64,000 bases of DNA from Bacteroidota bacterium (lineage in GTDB: Bacteria > Bacteroidota > Bacteroidia > Chitinophagales > BACL12). Below the pieces are notes generated by a model. That model was not told the DNA's origin. It did not search any database and worked only from the letters and a program-made list of their open reading frames with translations. The position numbers were made by a program, and so were the translations under genes. The stretch lies in assembly GCA_016706255.1 (NCBI GenBank), contig JADJJZ010000001.1:124001-188000 (forward strand), in the 5' to 3' direction. This document shows positions 42,650-51,811 of the stretch, piece by piece (position 1 is the first letter of the stretch; the number at the start of each line of letters is the position of its first letter).

Positions 42650-43498
42650 ATGAAAAGCTCGATACTCATATTAATAACCGTTTTAATTTACAGTTGTCGC
42701 TCTGAAAAACCGGATTACAACGCTATTAAAAATCTGCCCACCACTACCCTTCCGGAATGGAATATTACAGCCAATAATCCGCAAAAAGTATTACTCATAT
42801 TTCCACATCCCGATGATGAAATAATTTGTGCCGGAACAGTTGCTAAAATGATGAACATGGGTTGGGAAGTTAGTTTGCTTACCCTTACACAAGGTGAATC
42901 GACCCAGGGTAAAAAAATACGTAAAGCAGAATGGATGTGTACACATACAATTTTGCCCTATCATTACATGTATATACATGATTTCTATAATAACCCGTGG
43001 GATAGCCTCCTCAACAATCAGTTGCAGTTTTGGGATGATCATCAGGACACCATATTATCGGTAATACGCAGTGCCATTGATTCGCTAAAGCCTGATATTT
43101 TAATCACTTATGATGATGAAATAGGTGGCTATGGGCATCAGGAGCATGAAATAACTGCCCAGTTGGTGCACGACTTATTCGAACGAGAAAAACAGAATCC
43201 CGCTTTTGCACCGCAATTACTGTATCAATTTACACTGCCGGATGCCTGGGAACAATTTGTTATTAGCAAGGTGGCTTCTTACCAACCGGCACTGGAACGC
43301 CAGCACTCCGCAGGTTTACCCGAACCTACTGTTGCTGTGGATATTATTGACCAATGGCCGGCGAAAGCAGCGGCTGCTGCCTGTTATAAATCGCAGAAAG
43401 ATATTCTTAACAAATTTTATTTATTACCTCCAAATACAGACAGGACAAGGTTTTACGCAACTTTCAACAAGGAATATTTTATACTTTTCCAACGTTGA
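42650..43498 (+). CDS. PIG-L-family N-acetyl-sugar deacetylase lipoprotein
   Basis: 282 residues from the ATG at 42650, which gives a clean lipoprotein signal (MKSSILILITVLIYSC, Cys16). An upstream TTG at 42629 would place seven codons inside the terminator stem. The zinc/catalytic motif HPDDE starts at His53 in IFPHPDDEIICAG. The distal zinc ligand is His in YGHQEHEITAQL. Family members remove N-acetyl groups from GlcNAc-type substrates. As a lipid-anchored protein it probably acts on envelope or extracellular glycans. It is followed by a sugar-transporter-like gene. Confidence 0.87.
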   Translation: MKSSILILITVLIYSCRSEKPDYNAIKNLPTTTLPEWNITANNPQKVLLIFPHPDDEIICAGTVAKMMNMGWEVSLLTLTQGESTQGKKIRKAEWMCTHTILPYHYMYIHDFYNNPWDSLLNNQLQFWDDHQDTILSVIRSAIDSLKPDILITYDDEIGGYGHQEHEITAQLVHDLFEREKQNPAFAPQLLYQFTLPDAWEQFVISKVASYQPALERQHSAGLPEPTVAVDIIDQWPAKAAAAACYKSQKDILNKFYLLPPNTDRTRFYATFNKEYFILFQR

Positions 43499-43511
43499 CA
43501 GGGCTTTGTTC

Positions 43512-43519
43512 TATTTTTG
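43512..43519 (+). promoter_or_regulatory. Bacteroidota -7 promoter box (TATTTTTG)
   Basis: Exact TAnnTTTG match 24 nt upstream of the transporter ATG at 43544. A TTG at 43495-43497 is closer (14 bp) than the usual spacing. Confidence 0.45.
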
Positions 43520-43543
43520 CACTTCATTTCTGGCTAGGCCGTA

Positions 43544-44983
43544 ATGCAAACAGAGAAATTACCCTTAAGGGGTCAACTTATATATGCTTCAGGAACGCTT
43601 GGTTGGAGCGTGGTAGTAAACCTCCTCGCTGGTATCATCATATATTTTTACCAACCGGTAGGTGATGACCAACTGAATAACCTTATTCCTAAAATAACCA
43701 TTTTAGGCTTCATCAATGCACTAACACTGGTGGTTTTAAGTGCACGTTTAATTGATGCTTTAATTGACCCGTTAATTGCGCATTTAAGTGATAAAAGCGG
43801 ACATAAACGTGGCCGAAGAATTCCATTTATGGCCTTCGCCTTATTACCCGTTTTAGTCACCGGTTTTTTATTATGGATGCCACTTACCCGAACTGAAAGT
43901 ATGGGTAATATCTGGTGGCTAGCCGGAATTCAAATTTTATTTAATGTCGCTATTTCCTTTTATGTTATTCCGTATAACGCATTACTTCCTGAATTTGGAT
44001 ACAATAGTGAAGTAAAACTGCGCATTTCTACCTTTCAATCTATTGCATATACCATCGGTTTGGTTATTGCAAGTGCTTCAAATGCCTTACTCAACTTTTA
44101 TCAGGATGTATTCCATATGGAAGATAAGTTCAGAGCTTATCAAGTTGCGATTTGGACCATTTTTGTAATCGGTTGGGTATTTTTATTAATTCCTGTTTTT
44201 CTGAAAGAAAAAAAATATATCATTCCAAATCCTGTAACTACCAGTATTAAAGATAATTTTAAAACGGTTTTAGGAAATAAAAATGTGTTGTTGTATTTAA
44301 TTGCCGATTTCACTTATTTTATTTCATTAACCATTATCGGAACCGGTGCGTTATATTACGTGAAAGCCTTGCTACATCTGGAAGAGAAGCATGGCACCGG
44401 AATGGTTGCCACCACTGTAGGATTGGCAATGATATGGTCGCCAATTGTATATTTTCTTGCTAAACGTTTTTCTAAAAAAATAATGATTCTATCTTCATTA
44501 TTTATGTTGTCACTGGTGTTTTCCTGTGTTCGGTATTTAGGTAATTTTGGTATGGGAAATGTATATGAAGCTTATTTATTTGCCGCAATATTATCTATTC
44601 CGTTTTCTGTTTTAGGCATTTTACCACCGGTAATTTTAGCTGAGCTCACACAGGCCGATGCGCATGAAACAAAAGAAAACCGAGAAGCAACCTTTTTTGC
44701 CATTCGCAGTTTGTTTATTCAGTTCGGGCAAACAATGGGGATAGTAATTTTTACAATTTTAATTGGGTTAGATGAAACCAAAGGATTAGGCAAATATCTT
44801 GCGGGTGTATTTAAAAATGTTCCTTTCGAGGAACTGGGCATTCGCTTATCGGGTGTATTTGGATTTGCCTTATGTTTGCTCGCTGCAATTATTTTCTCCT
44901 TCTTCAATGAGAAGAAATTGAAAAAAAGTATTGATGCTATGGAAGAAGAGCAATTGTCTGTTAAAGAAACCCCTGCTGAATAA
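43544..44983 (+). CDS. GPH/MFS-family sugar:cation symporter-like transporter
   Basis: 479 residues with 12 predicted membrane helices. The loop between helices 2 and 3, DALIDPLIAHLSDKSGHKRG followed by RRIPFM, is the signature of the glycoside-pentoside-hexuronide (MelB/SLC45-like) family. An internal loop of about 35 residues (SIKDNFKTVLGN) separates the halves. It imports a sugar or related solute with Na+ or H+; the actual substrate is unknown. The PIG-L deacetylase just upstream may process a related amino sugar, but the transporter has its own promoter box. Confidence 0.87.
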   Translation: MQTEKLPLRGQLIYASGTLGWSVVVNLLAGIIIYFYQPVGDDQLNNLIPKITILGFINALTLVVLSARLIDALIDPLIAHLSDKSGHKRGRRIPFMAFALLPVLVTGFLLWMPLTRTESMGNIWWLAGIQILFNVAISFYVIPYNALLPEFGYNSEVKLRISTFQSIAYTIGLVIASASNALLNFYQDVFHMEDKFRAYQVAIWTIFVIGWVFLLIPVFLKEKKYIIPNPVTTSIKDNFKTVLGNKNVLLYLIADFTYFISLTIIGTGALYYVKALLHLEEKHGTGMVATTVGLAMIWSPIVYFLAKRFSKKIMILSSLFMLSLVFSCVRYLGNFGMGNVYEAYLFAAILSIPFSVLGILPPVILAELTQADAHETKENREATFFAIRSLFIQFGQTMGIVIFTILIGLDETKGLGKYLAGVFKNVPFEELGIRLSGVFGFALCLLAAIIFSFFNEKKLKKSIDAMEEEQLSVKETPAE

Positions 44984-44992
44984 TTACTTCAG

Positions 44993-45544
44993 TTAAAAGT
45001 TTTTATATCCTTCTTTTTCTATTTTACCTGCCTTAGCGGTTACCGTTTCCTGCATGGATTTTTTATAGGCGATAATTTTATTTCTTACCGACACACTACT
45101 TAATCCCAATATTTCGGCGGCGAGTATACCGGCATTTTTAGCTGCATTAAGTGCAACAGTTGCAACAGGAACACCATTTGGCATCTGCAAAATAGATAAA
45201 ATGGAATCCCATCCGTCTATTGAGTTACTCGATTTTATTGGAACACCAATTACAGGCAAAGGCGTAATTGAGGCTACCATTCCCGGTAAATGTGCTGCAC
45301 CCCCGGCACCGGCTATTATAATTTTAATTCCCCTGTTATGAGCATTCGCAGCATAGTCGAACATACGCTGTGGCGTGCGGTGTGCCGAAACTACGGTAAC
45401 TTCTACAGCTACCCCAAACTCTTCAAGTATAAGTGCTGCATCGCGCATTATTTTCAGGTCAGAATCGCTGCCCATAATAATACCTACTGCAGGTGCAATT
45501 TTTGCTTTTGCAGATTTGCCGGAATTGGATTTAGATTTAGCCAT
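44993..45544 (-). CDS. purE: N5-carboxyaminoimidazole ribonucleotide mutase
   Basis: Moves the carboxyl group of N5-CAIR to make CAIR in purine synthesis, acting after PurK. 183 residues from the ATG at 45544. The alternative TTG one codon earlier adds nothing. The basic 16-residue N-terminal tail precedes GIIMGSDSD (21-29), the SAHRTP motif (53-58) and AGAGGAAHLPGMVAS, all class I PurE features. purK, usually adjacent, is at 52976. A TAATTTTG box lies 5 nt before the ATG, so the message is probably leaderless. Confidence 0.95.
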   Translation of the reverse strand: MAKSKSNSGKSAKAKIAPAVGIIMGSDSDLKIMRDAALILEEFGVAVEVTVVSAHRTPQRMFDYAANAHNRGIKIIIAGAGGAAHLPGMVASITPLPVIGVPIKSSNSIDGWDSILSILQMPNGVPVATVALNAAKNAGILAAEILGLSSVSVRNKIIAYKKSMQETVTAKAGKIEKEGYKNF

Positions 45545-45549
45545 CAATG

Positions 45550-45557
45550 CAAAATTA
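45550..45557 (-). promoter_or_regulatory. Bacteroidota -7 promoter box (TAATTTTG) of purE
   Basis: Exact TAnnTTTG match with 5 nt between the box and the purE ATG. It resembles the purK box, TAATTTTG, 4 nt from the purK ATG. Confidence 0.55.
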
Positions 45558-45594
45558 ACGAAACCCTTGGAATTGAAGTAAATGCCGGATACCC

Positions 45595-46566
45595 TTATTT
45601 AAGCGCCTCCAGCCACAAGGTATGTTCCATATCTATTAAGTTGAATTCAATTTTATCGGATTCCTCAGTAATTGCTTTACCTTTTTTATAGTCTTCAATT
45701 TTGCGATTGTAGATGTTTGATTCACGGTAAATAACTGAACTAAAACTACCGGTTCTGAAAATGGCATCCAGTGTAGTTTTTGAGCCTGATGTTGTTTCAA
45801 CAACAGTTGCTTCCATTGCACCACGTAAATCCACGAAACGCAACCAGCCGAGGTCTTCGCTCAACCCTGATTTGTTATCGCGTATAATTGGTGTAATTGC
45901 CATTATTCTGTAATCCGATAACTGATATGTTTTATAAAAATTCCACCCTTCATAAATGCGATATCCGATAATTTCCCAGTCGGGGTTATTTATTTTCTTT
46001 TTGATAGACTCAAGGTCATACACATTATTGAGTTTATGATCATCAAAAACAACAGTGCCTTTTTCTTTGAGGTAATTAGAAATGATGTTTTGCAGTCTAT
46101 TATTTTCAAACAAAATAGCATTATCATCATTTTTATCGATTTTACGCCAAATATCTTTATAGGCCAGAATATCGCTATATTCCACAATCGGATAATCCGG
46201 TGCACCAACACTGTTTATTATAGAAATGTAATTAGGATATGCAGGTAATTGAATAGTTGTTCCGTCTGTCTTTTTCGCCAATTCAGTTACAAATGTGAAT
46301 GCGTCACTGTAATTGCGGATAATACGAACATTGCCTGATGAATCCCAAACTGTCCATTTTCCATTACGCTGATTATTGGAAAAATTGCCCTCTGCCTTTT
46401 TAATGCCATTTGAATACCAAGAGGTATATGTGCCATTAAACATGCCGTGGTCAATAGTGGCTGATGCTTTTAATTTTCCATTTTCAAAAAACTGCTCTTT
46501 AACCTCAGGTTTGTTAAAAGCTAAACAAAAAAGGATGCAAATAGTTAGGGTAAATCTGAAATACAT
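45595..46566 (-). CDS. MORN-repeat protein fused to a GldN/PorN-like domain
   Basis: 323 residues from the ATG at 46566, which heads a signal peptide (MYFRFTLTICILFCLAF); an ATG at 46599 is also possible. Residues about 24-85 are two or three MORN/YwqK-type repeats (FFENGKLKASATIDHGMFNG, WYSNGIKKAEGNF, NQRNGKWTVWDSSGN). Residues about 128-320 match the T9SS component GldN/PorN from end to end: SDILAYKDIWRKID, GYRIYEGWNF, YRIMAITPII, SFSSVIYRESNIYNRKIEDY and MEHTLW correspond in order to GldN segments. Free-standing GldN is normally encoded with gldKLM, which are absent here. I infer a periplasmic paralogue of the GldN ring protein; role unknown. Confidence 0.72.
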   Translation of the reverse strand: MYFRFTLTICILFCLAFNKPEVKEQFFENGKLKASATIDHGMFNGTYTSWYSNGIKKAEGNFSNNQRNGKWTVWDSSGNVRIIRNYSDAFTFVTELAKKTDGTTIQLPAYPNYISIINSVGAPDYPIVEYSDILAYKDIWRKIDKNDDNAILFENNRLQNIISNYLKEKGTVVFDDHKLNNVYDLESIKKKINNPDWEIIGYRIYEGWNFYKTYQLSDYRIMAITPIIRDNKSGLSEDLGWLRFVDLRGAMEATVVETTSGSKTTLDAIFRTGSFSSVIYRESNIYNRKIEDYKKGKAITEESDKIEFNLIDMEHTLWLEALK

Positions 46567-46794
46567 AATGTGGTTAATTAATGAGATAAAGTAACGCATA
46601 TTTTAACATTTTAGTATATTTTGTGATGACATTTTTATCAGCAATTCAACTGATATTAAATAGCTTTAAAAAAGAGTGGAAATTGCTTTTTACCATTATC
46701 CGGTTATAATAATACCACATTCATAATTTAGAGTTACCTTTAAAAAATTAAAGCCGTCCGGCTTCTTCTCCTTAATCATTCAATCCATAAATAA

Positions 46795-47385
46795 ATGTTG
46801 CCATTTGAGACAATAATACAATCGTATGTAGATACCAAACTGGGTGTAGATAAATACTTTATCGATAAAACCCTGGCTAAAAGTCTCACCACACGTCTGC
46901 TCACGTTATTTGAAACCAATTTAATGGTTGGTGCCGGAACCGGCGACACGGCTAATCAACAAGTTAATCAACTTATTCGTAACGATAAAATATTTTGGCT
47001 GGATCGTTCACATAACGACGAAAGTGAAAATGCATTTCTAGATCATATTGACCAGTTTGTCACCTATTTAAATAGCAGTTGTTTTACCGGAATTACCGGT
47101 TACGAATTTCATTTTGTGTTATACGAAAAAGGTAGTTTTTATAAAAAACATTTCGACCGTTTTAAAAATAATGGCGACCGCGCTTTTTCGGTCATCACCT
47201 ATTTAAATCCGGATTGGGTTTTAAATGATGGAGGAGAATTATGTATACATCAAAATAATACCATGCAACATATTGCACCCGAAAATTGCAAAGGTGTGTT
47301 TTTTAAAAGTGATGAACTGGAGCACGAAGTTTTAGTTACAAACGTGCCGCGTTTGAGTATTACCGGTTGGTTGAAAACGAATTAA
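46795..47385 (+). CDS. 2-oxoglutarate/Fe(II)-dependent dioxygenase
   Basis: 196 residues, no signal peptide, cytoplasmic. The double-stranded beta-helix carries the iron ligands His119 and Asp121 (YKKHFDRF) and His177 (ELEHEVL), and Arg186 binds 2-oxoglutarate (VPRLSITGWL). LNPDWVLNDGGELCIH is the conserved strand between them. This is the prolyl 4-hydroxylase/SM-20-like branch, so a protein or amino-acid hydroxylase is likely. Convergent with the transglutaminase-like gene, with a 4-bp overlap of the ends. Confidence 0.88.
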   Translation: MLPFETIIQSYVDTKLGVDKYFIDKTLAKSLTTRLLTLFETNLMVGAGTGDTANQQVNQLIRNDKIFWLDRSHNDESENAFLDHIDQFVTYLNSSCFTGITGYEFHFVLYEKGSFYKKHFDRFKNNGDRAFSVITYLNPDWVLNDGGELCIHQNNTMQHIAPENCKGVFFKSDELEHEVLVTNVPRLSITGWLKTN

Positions 47386-48644
47386 TGAACAGGTGGCGCC
47401 CAAAACAATTTTGCATTATTGGTATTATAAGTGATTGCCGTTGTTGAATTGCCCCATTCATTTTCTTCTATATCCTGCTGCTGTTTAAAATAAGCTGTCG
47501 GTAATAAACGAATATAGGTAATTTCTTTACCGATAACCATCGTTTCCAAATCGTAACGACTTTCAACAGGGCATTCCAATTTATATAAATTTTTTGCCAT
47601 GTAGTTATATAAATAATACTCTTTTGTTTGTGTTTGTTTATTATTCCAGTTAGCGTCCGGATTTAAAATCAACATTTTTCCATTTATTATACGTTCTCTT
47701 ACTTCTTCTATACCAAGTAATTGTCCGGTTTCATCCATAATGTAAGCATCAAAAGTAGGATCAATCCAAATCCATTTTGATAAAGAAGGAATCCAAACTG
47801 AATTAATTACATGGCAGTCAAAGTCAATGCCCAGGCTATCTTTGGGCGAACATTGCACATACTTGGAATAAAAACCCATTGACAAAAAACACTCATTTAA
47901 AATCGTTGCCAATTGTCTGCAATTTAATCCCCTCCCCTCACTTTCACATAATTGTAACATGCTAGATGCATTTACTTCCTTCGGATATTCACCATTTGCA
48001 TGCGGTATTTTATCGTGCAGCCAGTGCATTAAATTTAAAACCTGACTAATATCGTTACCACTTCCTGCAATTGAATCTAAATTATATTGTTTACGCAATT
48101 TCTGCAATTCCGGGAAATCGGCTGACTGATAAGTAAAAACAGGAAGTGACCTGTTATCACCATTATTATATGCTGCAGCACCTTTTAAAATATATAAATA
48201 ATCTCCAACAGCGCGTAGCGGCTCAACTAATTTGGTAAACTCGGGCATAGATCTGATAATCGCAATATCCGGGTCCTCCATCAAATGCATATAATCCGTA
48301 TAACCAAAATGTATTGCGGAATCGAGACAATTAAGGGCCTGATTTTTATTGTTCGTTAAACCATAAGTGCAACTTAAATTATAATAGGCATTAGCCATAA
48401 ACGGGTTGTACTTTTTATGATCTACTGTATTTAAACCATTATCACGATTTTTCAATTCATAGTAGTAGCCCCTGGTTACATCAAGCAATTCTCTATAACG
48501 AGCAGTATCCAGTTTGTAATAATTATCGAGAAATATACTATCTGCAACCACTGTAAATTTTTCGAATTGTGTGAGATAGGATTGCGAATATACTGGTAAA
48601 TAAAAACTGCCAAAAAGCAGGCAAAATGTGACAAAAGGCCTCAT
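47382..48644 (-). CDS. Exported protein with transglutaminase-like domain
   Basis: 420 residues with a signal peptide (to about 20). The N-terminal half (about 35-150) is helical and TPR-like, with ANAYYNLSCTYGLTNNKNQA and NCLDSAIHFGY. The C-terminal half is a transglutaminase-core domain with a complete triad: Cys242 in GLNCRQLA, His278 in FDCHVINSVW and Asp295 in WIDPTF. It may cleave or cross-link peptides in the periplasm. It heads a minus-strand run with the lipoprotein genes upstream, 36 bp from the next one. Confidence 0.82.
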   Translation of the reverse strand: MRPFVTFCLLFGSFYLPVYSQSYLTQFEKFTVVADSIFLDNYYKLDTARYRELLDVTRGYYYELKNRDNGLNTVDHKKYNPFMANAYYNLSCTYGLTNNKNQALNCLDSAIHFGYTDYMHLMEDPDIAIIRSMPEFTKLVEPLRAVGDYLYILKGAAAYNNGDNRSLPVFTYQSADFPELQKLRKQYNLDSIAGSGNDISQVLNLMHWLHDKIPHANGEYPKEVNASSMLQLCESEGRGLNCRQLATILNECFLSMGFYSKYVQCSPKDSLGIDFDCHVINSVWIPSLSKWIWIDPTFDAYIMDETGQLLGIEEVRERIINGKMLILNPDANWNNKQTQTKEYYLYNYMAKNLYKLECPVESRYDLETMVIGKEITYIRLLPTAYFKQQQDIEENEWGNSTTAITYNTNNAKLFWAPPVH

Positions 48645-48679
48645 GGTAAAGGGTTATGATCTTGTAACGAATTTTCCGG

Positions 48680-49516
48680 TTATTTATTGTACTTAGGCGC
48701 TGGAATTAACTCGCTTCTTATTTTATGAAGCGAACTGGGTTCAGTACCTAAAAAATTATATTCATAAAAAGCATCCTCATCTCCATTAGACCAAGGCGCT
48801 CTAAAATAAGACAGTGGCACATTTAATTGGTTGGGATTAAAAAACACGGTATAAGGTTCTGAAACCCGTACGCTGTCGTTACAAACATACCGCAAGCGTG
48901 CACTTGTTTGGACTGTTCCTGAATACTTTTTTTGCAATACCAAAACGCTTTCACCAGGATGTAATACTATCCCTGTTGAATAGGTTCCACATATGTAAGG
49001 AGTAACAATTTCAATAGGTTCGTATTGTTGCGTTGCAGGATTTAACACTTCCTGTAAGGCAATTGTCCAGCTATCAATATAAAAAAACACTTTATCCGAT
49101 TTGCTATAGTTAGTATAGTAAACCGGAAAAAACATGTTACCTTTTTCAATATCTGCTCCTTTCAAACAAACATTTGTATTGTAGTCTACATAAATAAATA
49201 TACTATCGCGACCCAGTGAGTCGCGCAATTGTTTTGCTTGCCCGCCATGATAATAATCTTTGTAATTTGTTTTTAGAAAATTTATAGTGTCTAAGTTAAT
49301 ACTATCCTGTCCTGATATTTTAATCATAACCCAACTGGCATTATTGCCCATGCTGTCGCTTTCATGCAGTATATAATTTTCAATATCACCATTAGCTGAG
49401 GTTATAATAACCGGCAGTTTAAAAGGAGGATCTGATTTACTAACATGCTTAAGCCCTGTGCACGCATGTAAGCCAACTAAAAATAGCAAACCTACATAAA
49501 AACTATTTTTTCGCAT
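48680..49516 (-). CDS. Lipoprotein of unknown function
   Basis: 278 residues from the ATG at 49516. MRKNSFYVGLLFLVGLHAC is a lipoprotein signal with Cys19; an upstream start would spoil it. The mature part is beta-rich with no recognised domain; YKDYYHGGQAKQLRDSLGRD and LHPGESVLVLQKKYSGT are typical pieces. Its start overlaps the end of the preceding gene by 14 bp, so the two are probably translated together. Function unknown. Confidence 0.75.
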   Translation of the reverse strand: MRKNSFYVGLLFLVGLHACTGLKHVSKSDPPFKLPVIITSANGDIENYILHESDSMGNNASWVMIKISGQDSINLDTINFLKTNYKDYYHGGQAKQLRDSLGRDSIFIYVDYNTNVCLKGADIEKGNMFFPVYYTNYSKSDKVFFYIDSWTIALQEVLNPATQQYEPIEIVTPYICGTYSTGIVLHPGESVLVLQKKYSGTVQTSARLRYVCNDSVRVSEPYTVFFNPNQLNVPLSYFRAPWSNGDEDAFYEYNFLGTEPSSLHKIRSELIPAPKYNK

Positions 49517-50285
49517 ATCGCAATAATTTACAATTTTGATGGAGATAATCAAAATTTTCACCTTTATAAAGATAACTTTTAGTTTTCAATTTATTATTTT
49601 CATAAAACTCAAGCCAAATTTCAGCTTCTTCATCGGGGTTTATCGAATAACTTAACGTTTCACGAGCTATTAACTTAAGCGAATCAACTCCCCAGTAAAA
49701 CAGGGCATGCCCAAACTCATTTACGCCGATATTCCAACATGAATGTATTGTTTTGGTGCTACTATCAAAATATGGGTTAATTAAATCCGTCAATTGTTGA
49801 TTGAAAAGAAATTTTCCTGTTTTCGCACTAAATAAATAAAAATCATATCTGAATTGACGATTTATGCTCACCCAATTTAAAACACTAAAATCATCATACC
49901 CATCAAAATTAAAGTCACCTGTCACAAATATTTCACCCAATTCTGTTTGAGTATCGTAGTAATAATCGTCACTACTAATACAAGCCTTACTAGTAAAGAA
50001 ATCTTTTTGCGAAGTATCAATTAAAACAATGCGGGTTTCGAATAGTTTCTTTTCTTTGTAAATGGAATCGAAATAAACTTTTATTACTGAAGTTCCATTT
50101 AGTATGTATTTTATTGGTGTTATACTGTCAATTATTTTGCTGTCAATTGAGTCAATTGTATTAGCATTATCAGTCAACAACATTTGATTACCCAAATCAG
50201 CATCAATAACTTGTTTGCCCGCATGTTTGCAACTAACAGCGCTAATGAACAGGATGACAATTAGGATAAAATAAGTTGGTTTCAT
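49503..50285 (-). CDS. Lipoprotein with FG-GAP/XAC2610-like repeat
   Basis: 260 residues. Lipoprotein signal with Cys20 (LFISAVSC). A central GDFNFDGYDDFSVLN segment has the D-x-N-x-D-G-x-D calcium-binding pattern of FG-GAP/XAC2610-type proteins, followed by YDFYLFSAKTGKFLFNQQLT. It probably binds calcium on the periplasmic or outer face; no enzymatic motif. It is the first gene of a pair with the lipoprotein at 48680. Confidence 0.74.
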   Translation of the reverse strand: MKPTYFILIVILFISAVSCKHAGKQVIDADLGNQMLLTDNANTIDSIDSKIIDSITPIKYILNGTSVIKVYFDSIYKEKKLFETRIVLIDTSQKDFFTSKACISSDDYYYDTQTELGEIFVTGDFNFDGYDDFSVLNWVSINRQFRYDFYLFSAKTGKFLFNQQLTDLINPYFDSSTKTIHSCWNIGVNEFGHALFYWGVDSLKLIARETLSYSINPDEEAEIWLEFYENNKLKTKSYLYKGENFDYLHQNCKLLRYAKK

Positions 50286-50408
50286 TGATGATATAAAAGT
50301 AAGAAAAAGAATGTAAATCCTTCCTTAAGAACCCCCAAAACCAAATAGCCAAACTTATACATAAGGGGACAACTCACCAATCCCTAAAGAGATTTAACAC
50401 ACGAAGCA

Positions 50409-50942
50409 TTAATAAACAAAATCAGGTTGTATTGATAAATTTGAAATAACAGCGGCTTTGATTTGAAAATAAATATTAATTTTTACGGCAGGTTTAATTT
50501 TAACAATATCATTTTGCTGAAAGTCAACAGGAATATCAGTTTCATTTAAATAAAAATAATCGGTTAAATAAAATGAGGGGTCTTTTACATCGACAGTTTT
50601 TACAAATTTATTTTTATATTTTATAACCACATTGCTCATTGGCAAAATGGCGTAAATCGAATCAACAGCTCCCTCAAATACGCGGTAAATTTCAATCTCA
50701 TTATTATCACCTAGTATACCTAAAGTACCATAGGTTTCATAATCAATCGTGTGGTCTTTGATAATCTGCCCTTCTTTAACCGGGTAAAATAATGTGTCGG
50801 TTGTAGATTTGTTTATAATCTTTAACGCACATTCAACCCGAACCGTGTCATCAGCAATATTATAGGAACAGTTTACCTCAAAATCAGTATCTTCTGCAGC
50901 AAAATGCAAATTGAGCAGTAAAAACAGCGTGTTGAAAATCAT
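50409..50942 (-). CDS. Exported protein of unknown function
   Basis: 177 residues. A hydrophobic N-terminus (MIFNTLFLLLNLHFA) is followed by a small beta-rich domain with NCSYNIADDTVRVECALKII at the start of the mature part. No conserved family is recognised. It is a single gene separated from both neighbours by more than 100 bp of AT-rich DNA without clear signals. Start is the only ATG that includes the signal peptide. Confidence 0.62.
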   Translation of the reverse strand: MIFNTLFLLLNLHFAAEDTDFEVNCSYNIADDTVRVECALKIINKSTTDTLFYPVKEGQIIKDHTIDYETYGTLGILGDNNEIEIYRVFEGAVDSIYAILPMSNVVIKYKNKFVKTVDVKDPSFYLTDYFYLNETDIPVDFQQNDIVKIKPAVKINIYFQIKAAVISNLSIQPDFVY

Positions 50943-51141
50943 AGGAGTAATTTTGAATAGTGGGTTTATGGTCCAATGCAGACATTAAGACACCTTAAAC
51001 GATAAAAACAGCCAAAGTCTTATATTGTCAGGTGGAAAAATTATTATCCGCTTGTTATATAAAACGCAATCCACCCCTGTGCTTGATAATTAATATATTT
51101 TTCAACTTTAAAATAAATATTTATTTTTATATCCCGAAATC

Positions 51142-51654
51142 ATGAAAACAAACCCAGTCATATTCTTTTTTATCCTGCTAACAATAGCTGTTTCTTGTAG
51201 CCCATGCAAAAATATCTATAGTGAAAAGAAAAATGCTTTCATTTTAAAAAATAAAATATATGCAGACAGCACAATAATGGCTTCAATAGGCGTAACTAAT
51301 TTTGAACAACATATCACCGGTCTGACAAACTGCGCAATAATTGATATTCCATCAACCTCATTCTATTATAAGCACGGACCCGATACACAGCAAATCGAAT
51401 TAGTTGCTATAGTTGAAAATGTTAATAAAATAACTTATTATTACAACTACAATTTAGGCGAACCAAATTATGATATTCAATTCACCGTTGAAGTTGAAAT
51501 TGATTCATTACTTAAACCCTCACAAATAAACAGCACCAAATTGCCCTATATCAAACTAATAGAAGAAAACACACCTTCAATTGCGATGCAGGCACTTAAA
51601 AATATAGCTGAAAAATATCAAGTGAAAAAAATCAGACCCCATAATTTTTGTTGA
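51142..51654 (+). CDS. Lipoprotein of unknown function
   Basis: 170 residues. Lipobox AVSC gives lipidated Cys19, with CSPC two cysteines side by side. The rest is a small alpha/beta domain containing IIDIPSTSFYYKHGPDTQQI and QALKNIAEKYQVKKI. No family is recognised. It is the only plus-strand gene of the block between purE and purK apart from the dioxygenase. About 200 bp of AT-rich DNA without clear signals precede it. Confidence 0.65.
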   Translation: MKTNPVIFFFILLTIAVSCSPCKNIYSEKKNAFILKNKIYADSTIMASIGVTNFEQHITGLTNCAIIDIPSTSFYYKHGPDTQQIELVAIVENVNKITYYYNYNLGEPNYDIQFTVEVEIDSLLKPSQINSTKLPYIKLIEENTPSIAMQALKNIAEKYQVKKIRPHNFC

Positions 51655-51811
51655 CTTTTACAATATGGATAAAACAACTACTATCCCAAACAATAAAAAT
51701 AATAAGTAAAAATAGCAGTCACCGGATACCTACAATATGAAGACTGTTCAGCAGCAATTGCAATTACTTGTGGGTAACTAAATTTACAACCATGTATACC
51801 ATTCCTTTCGC

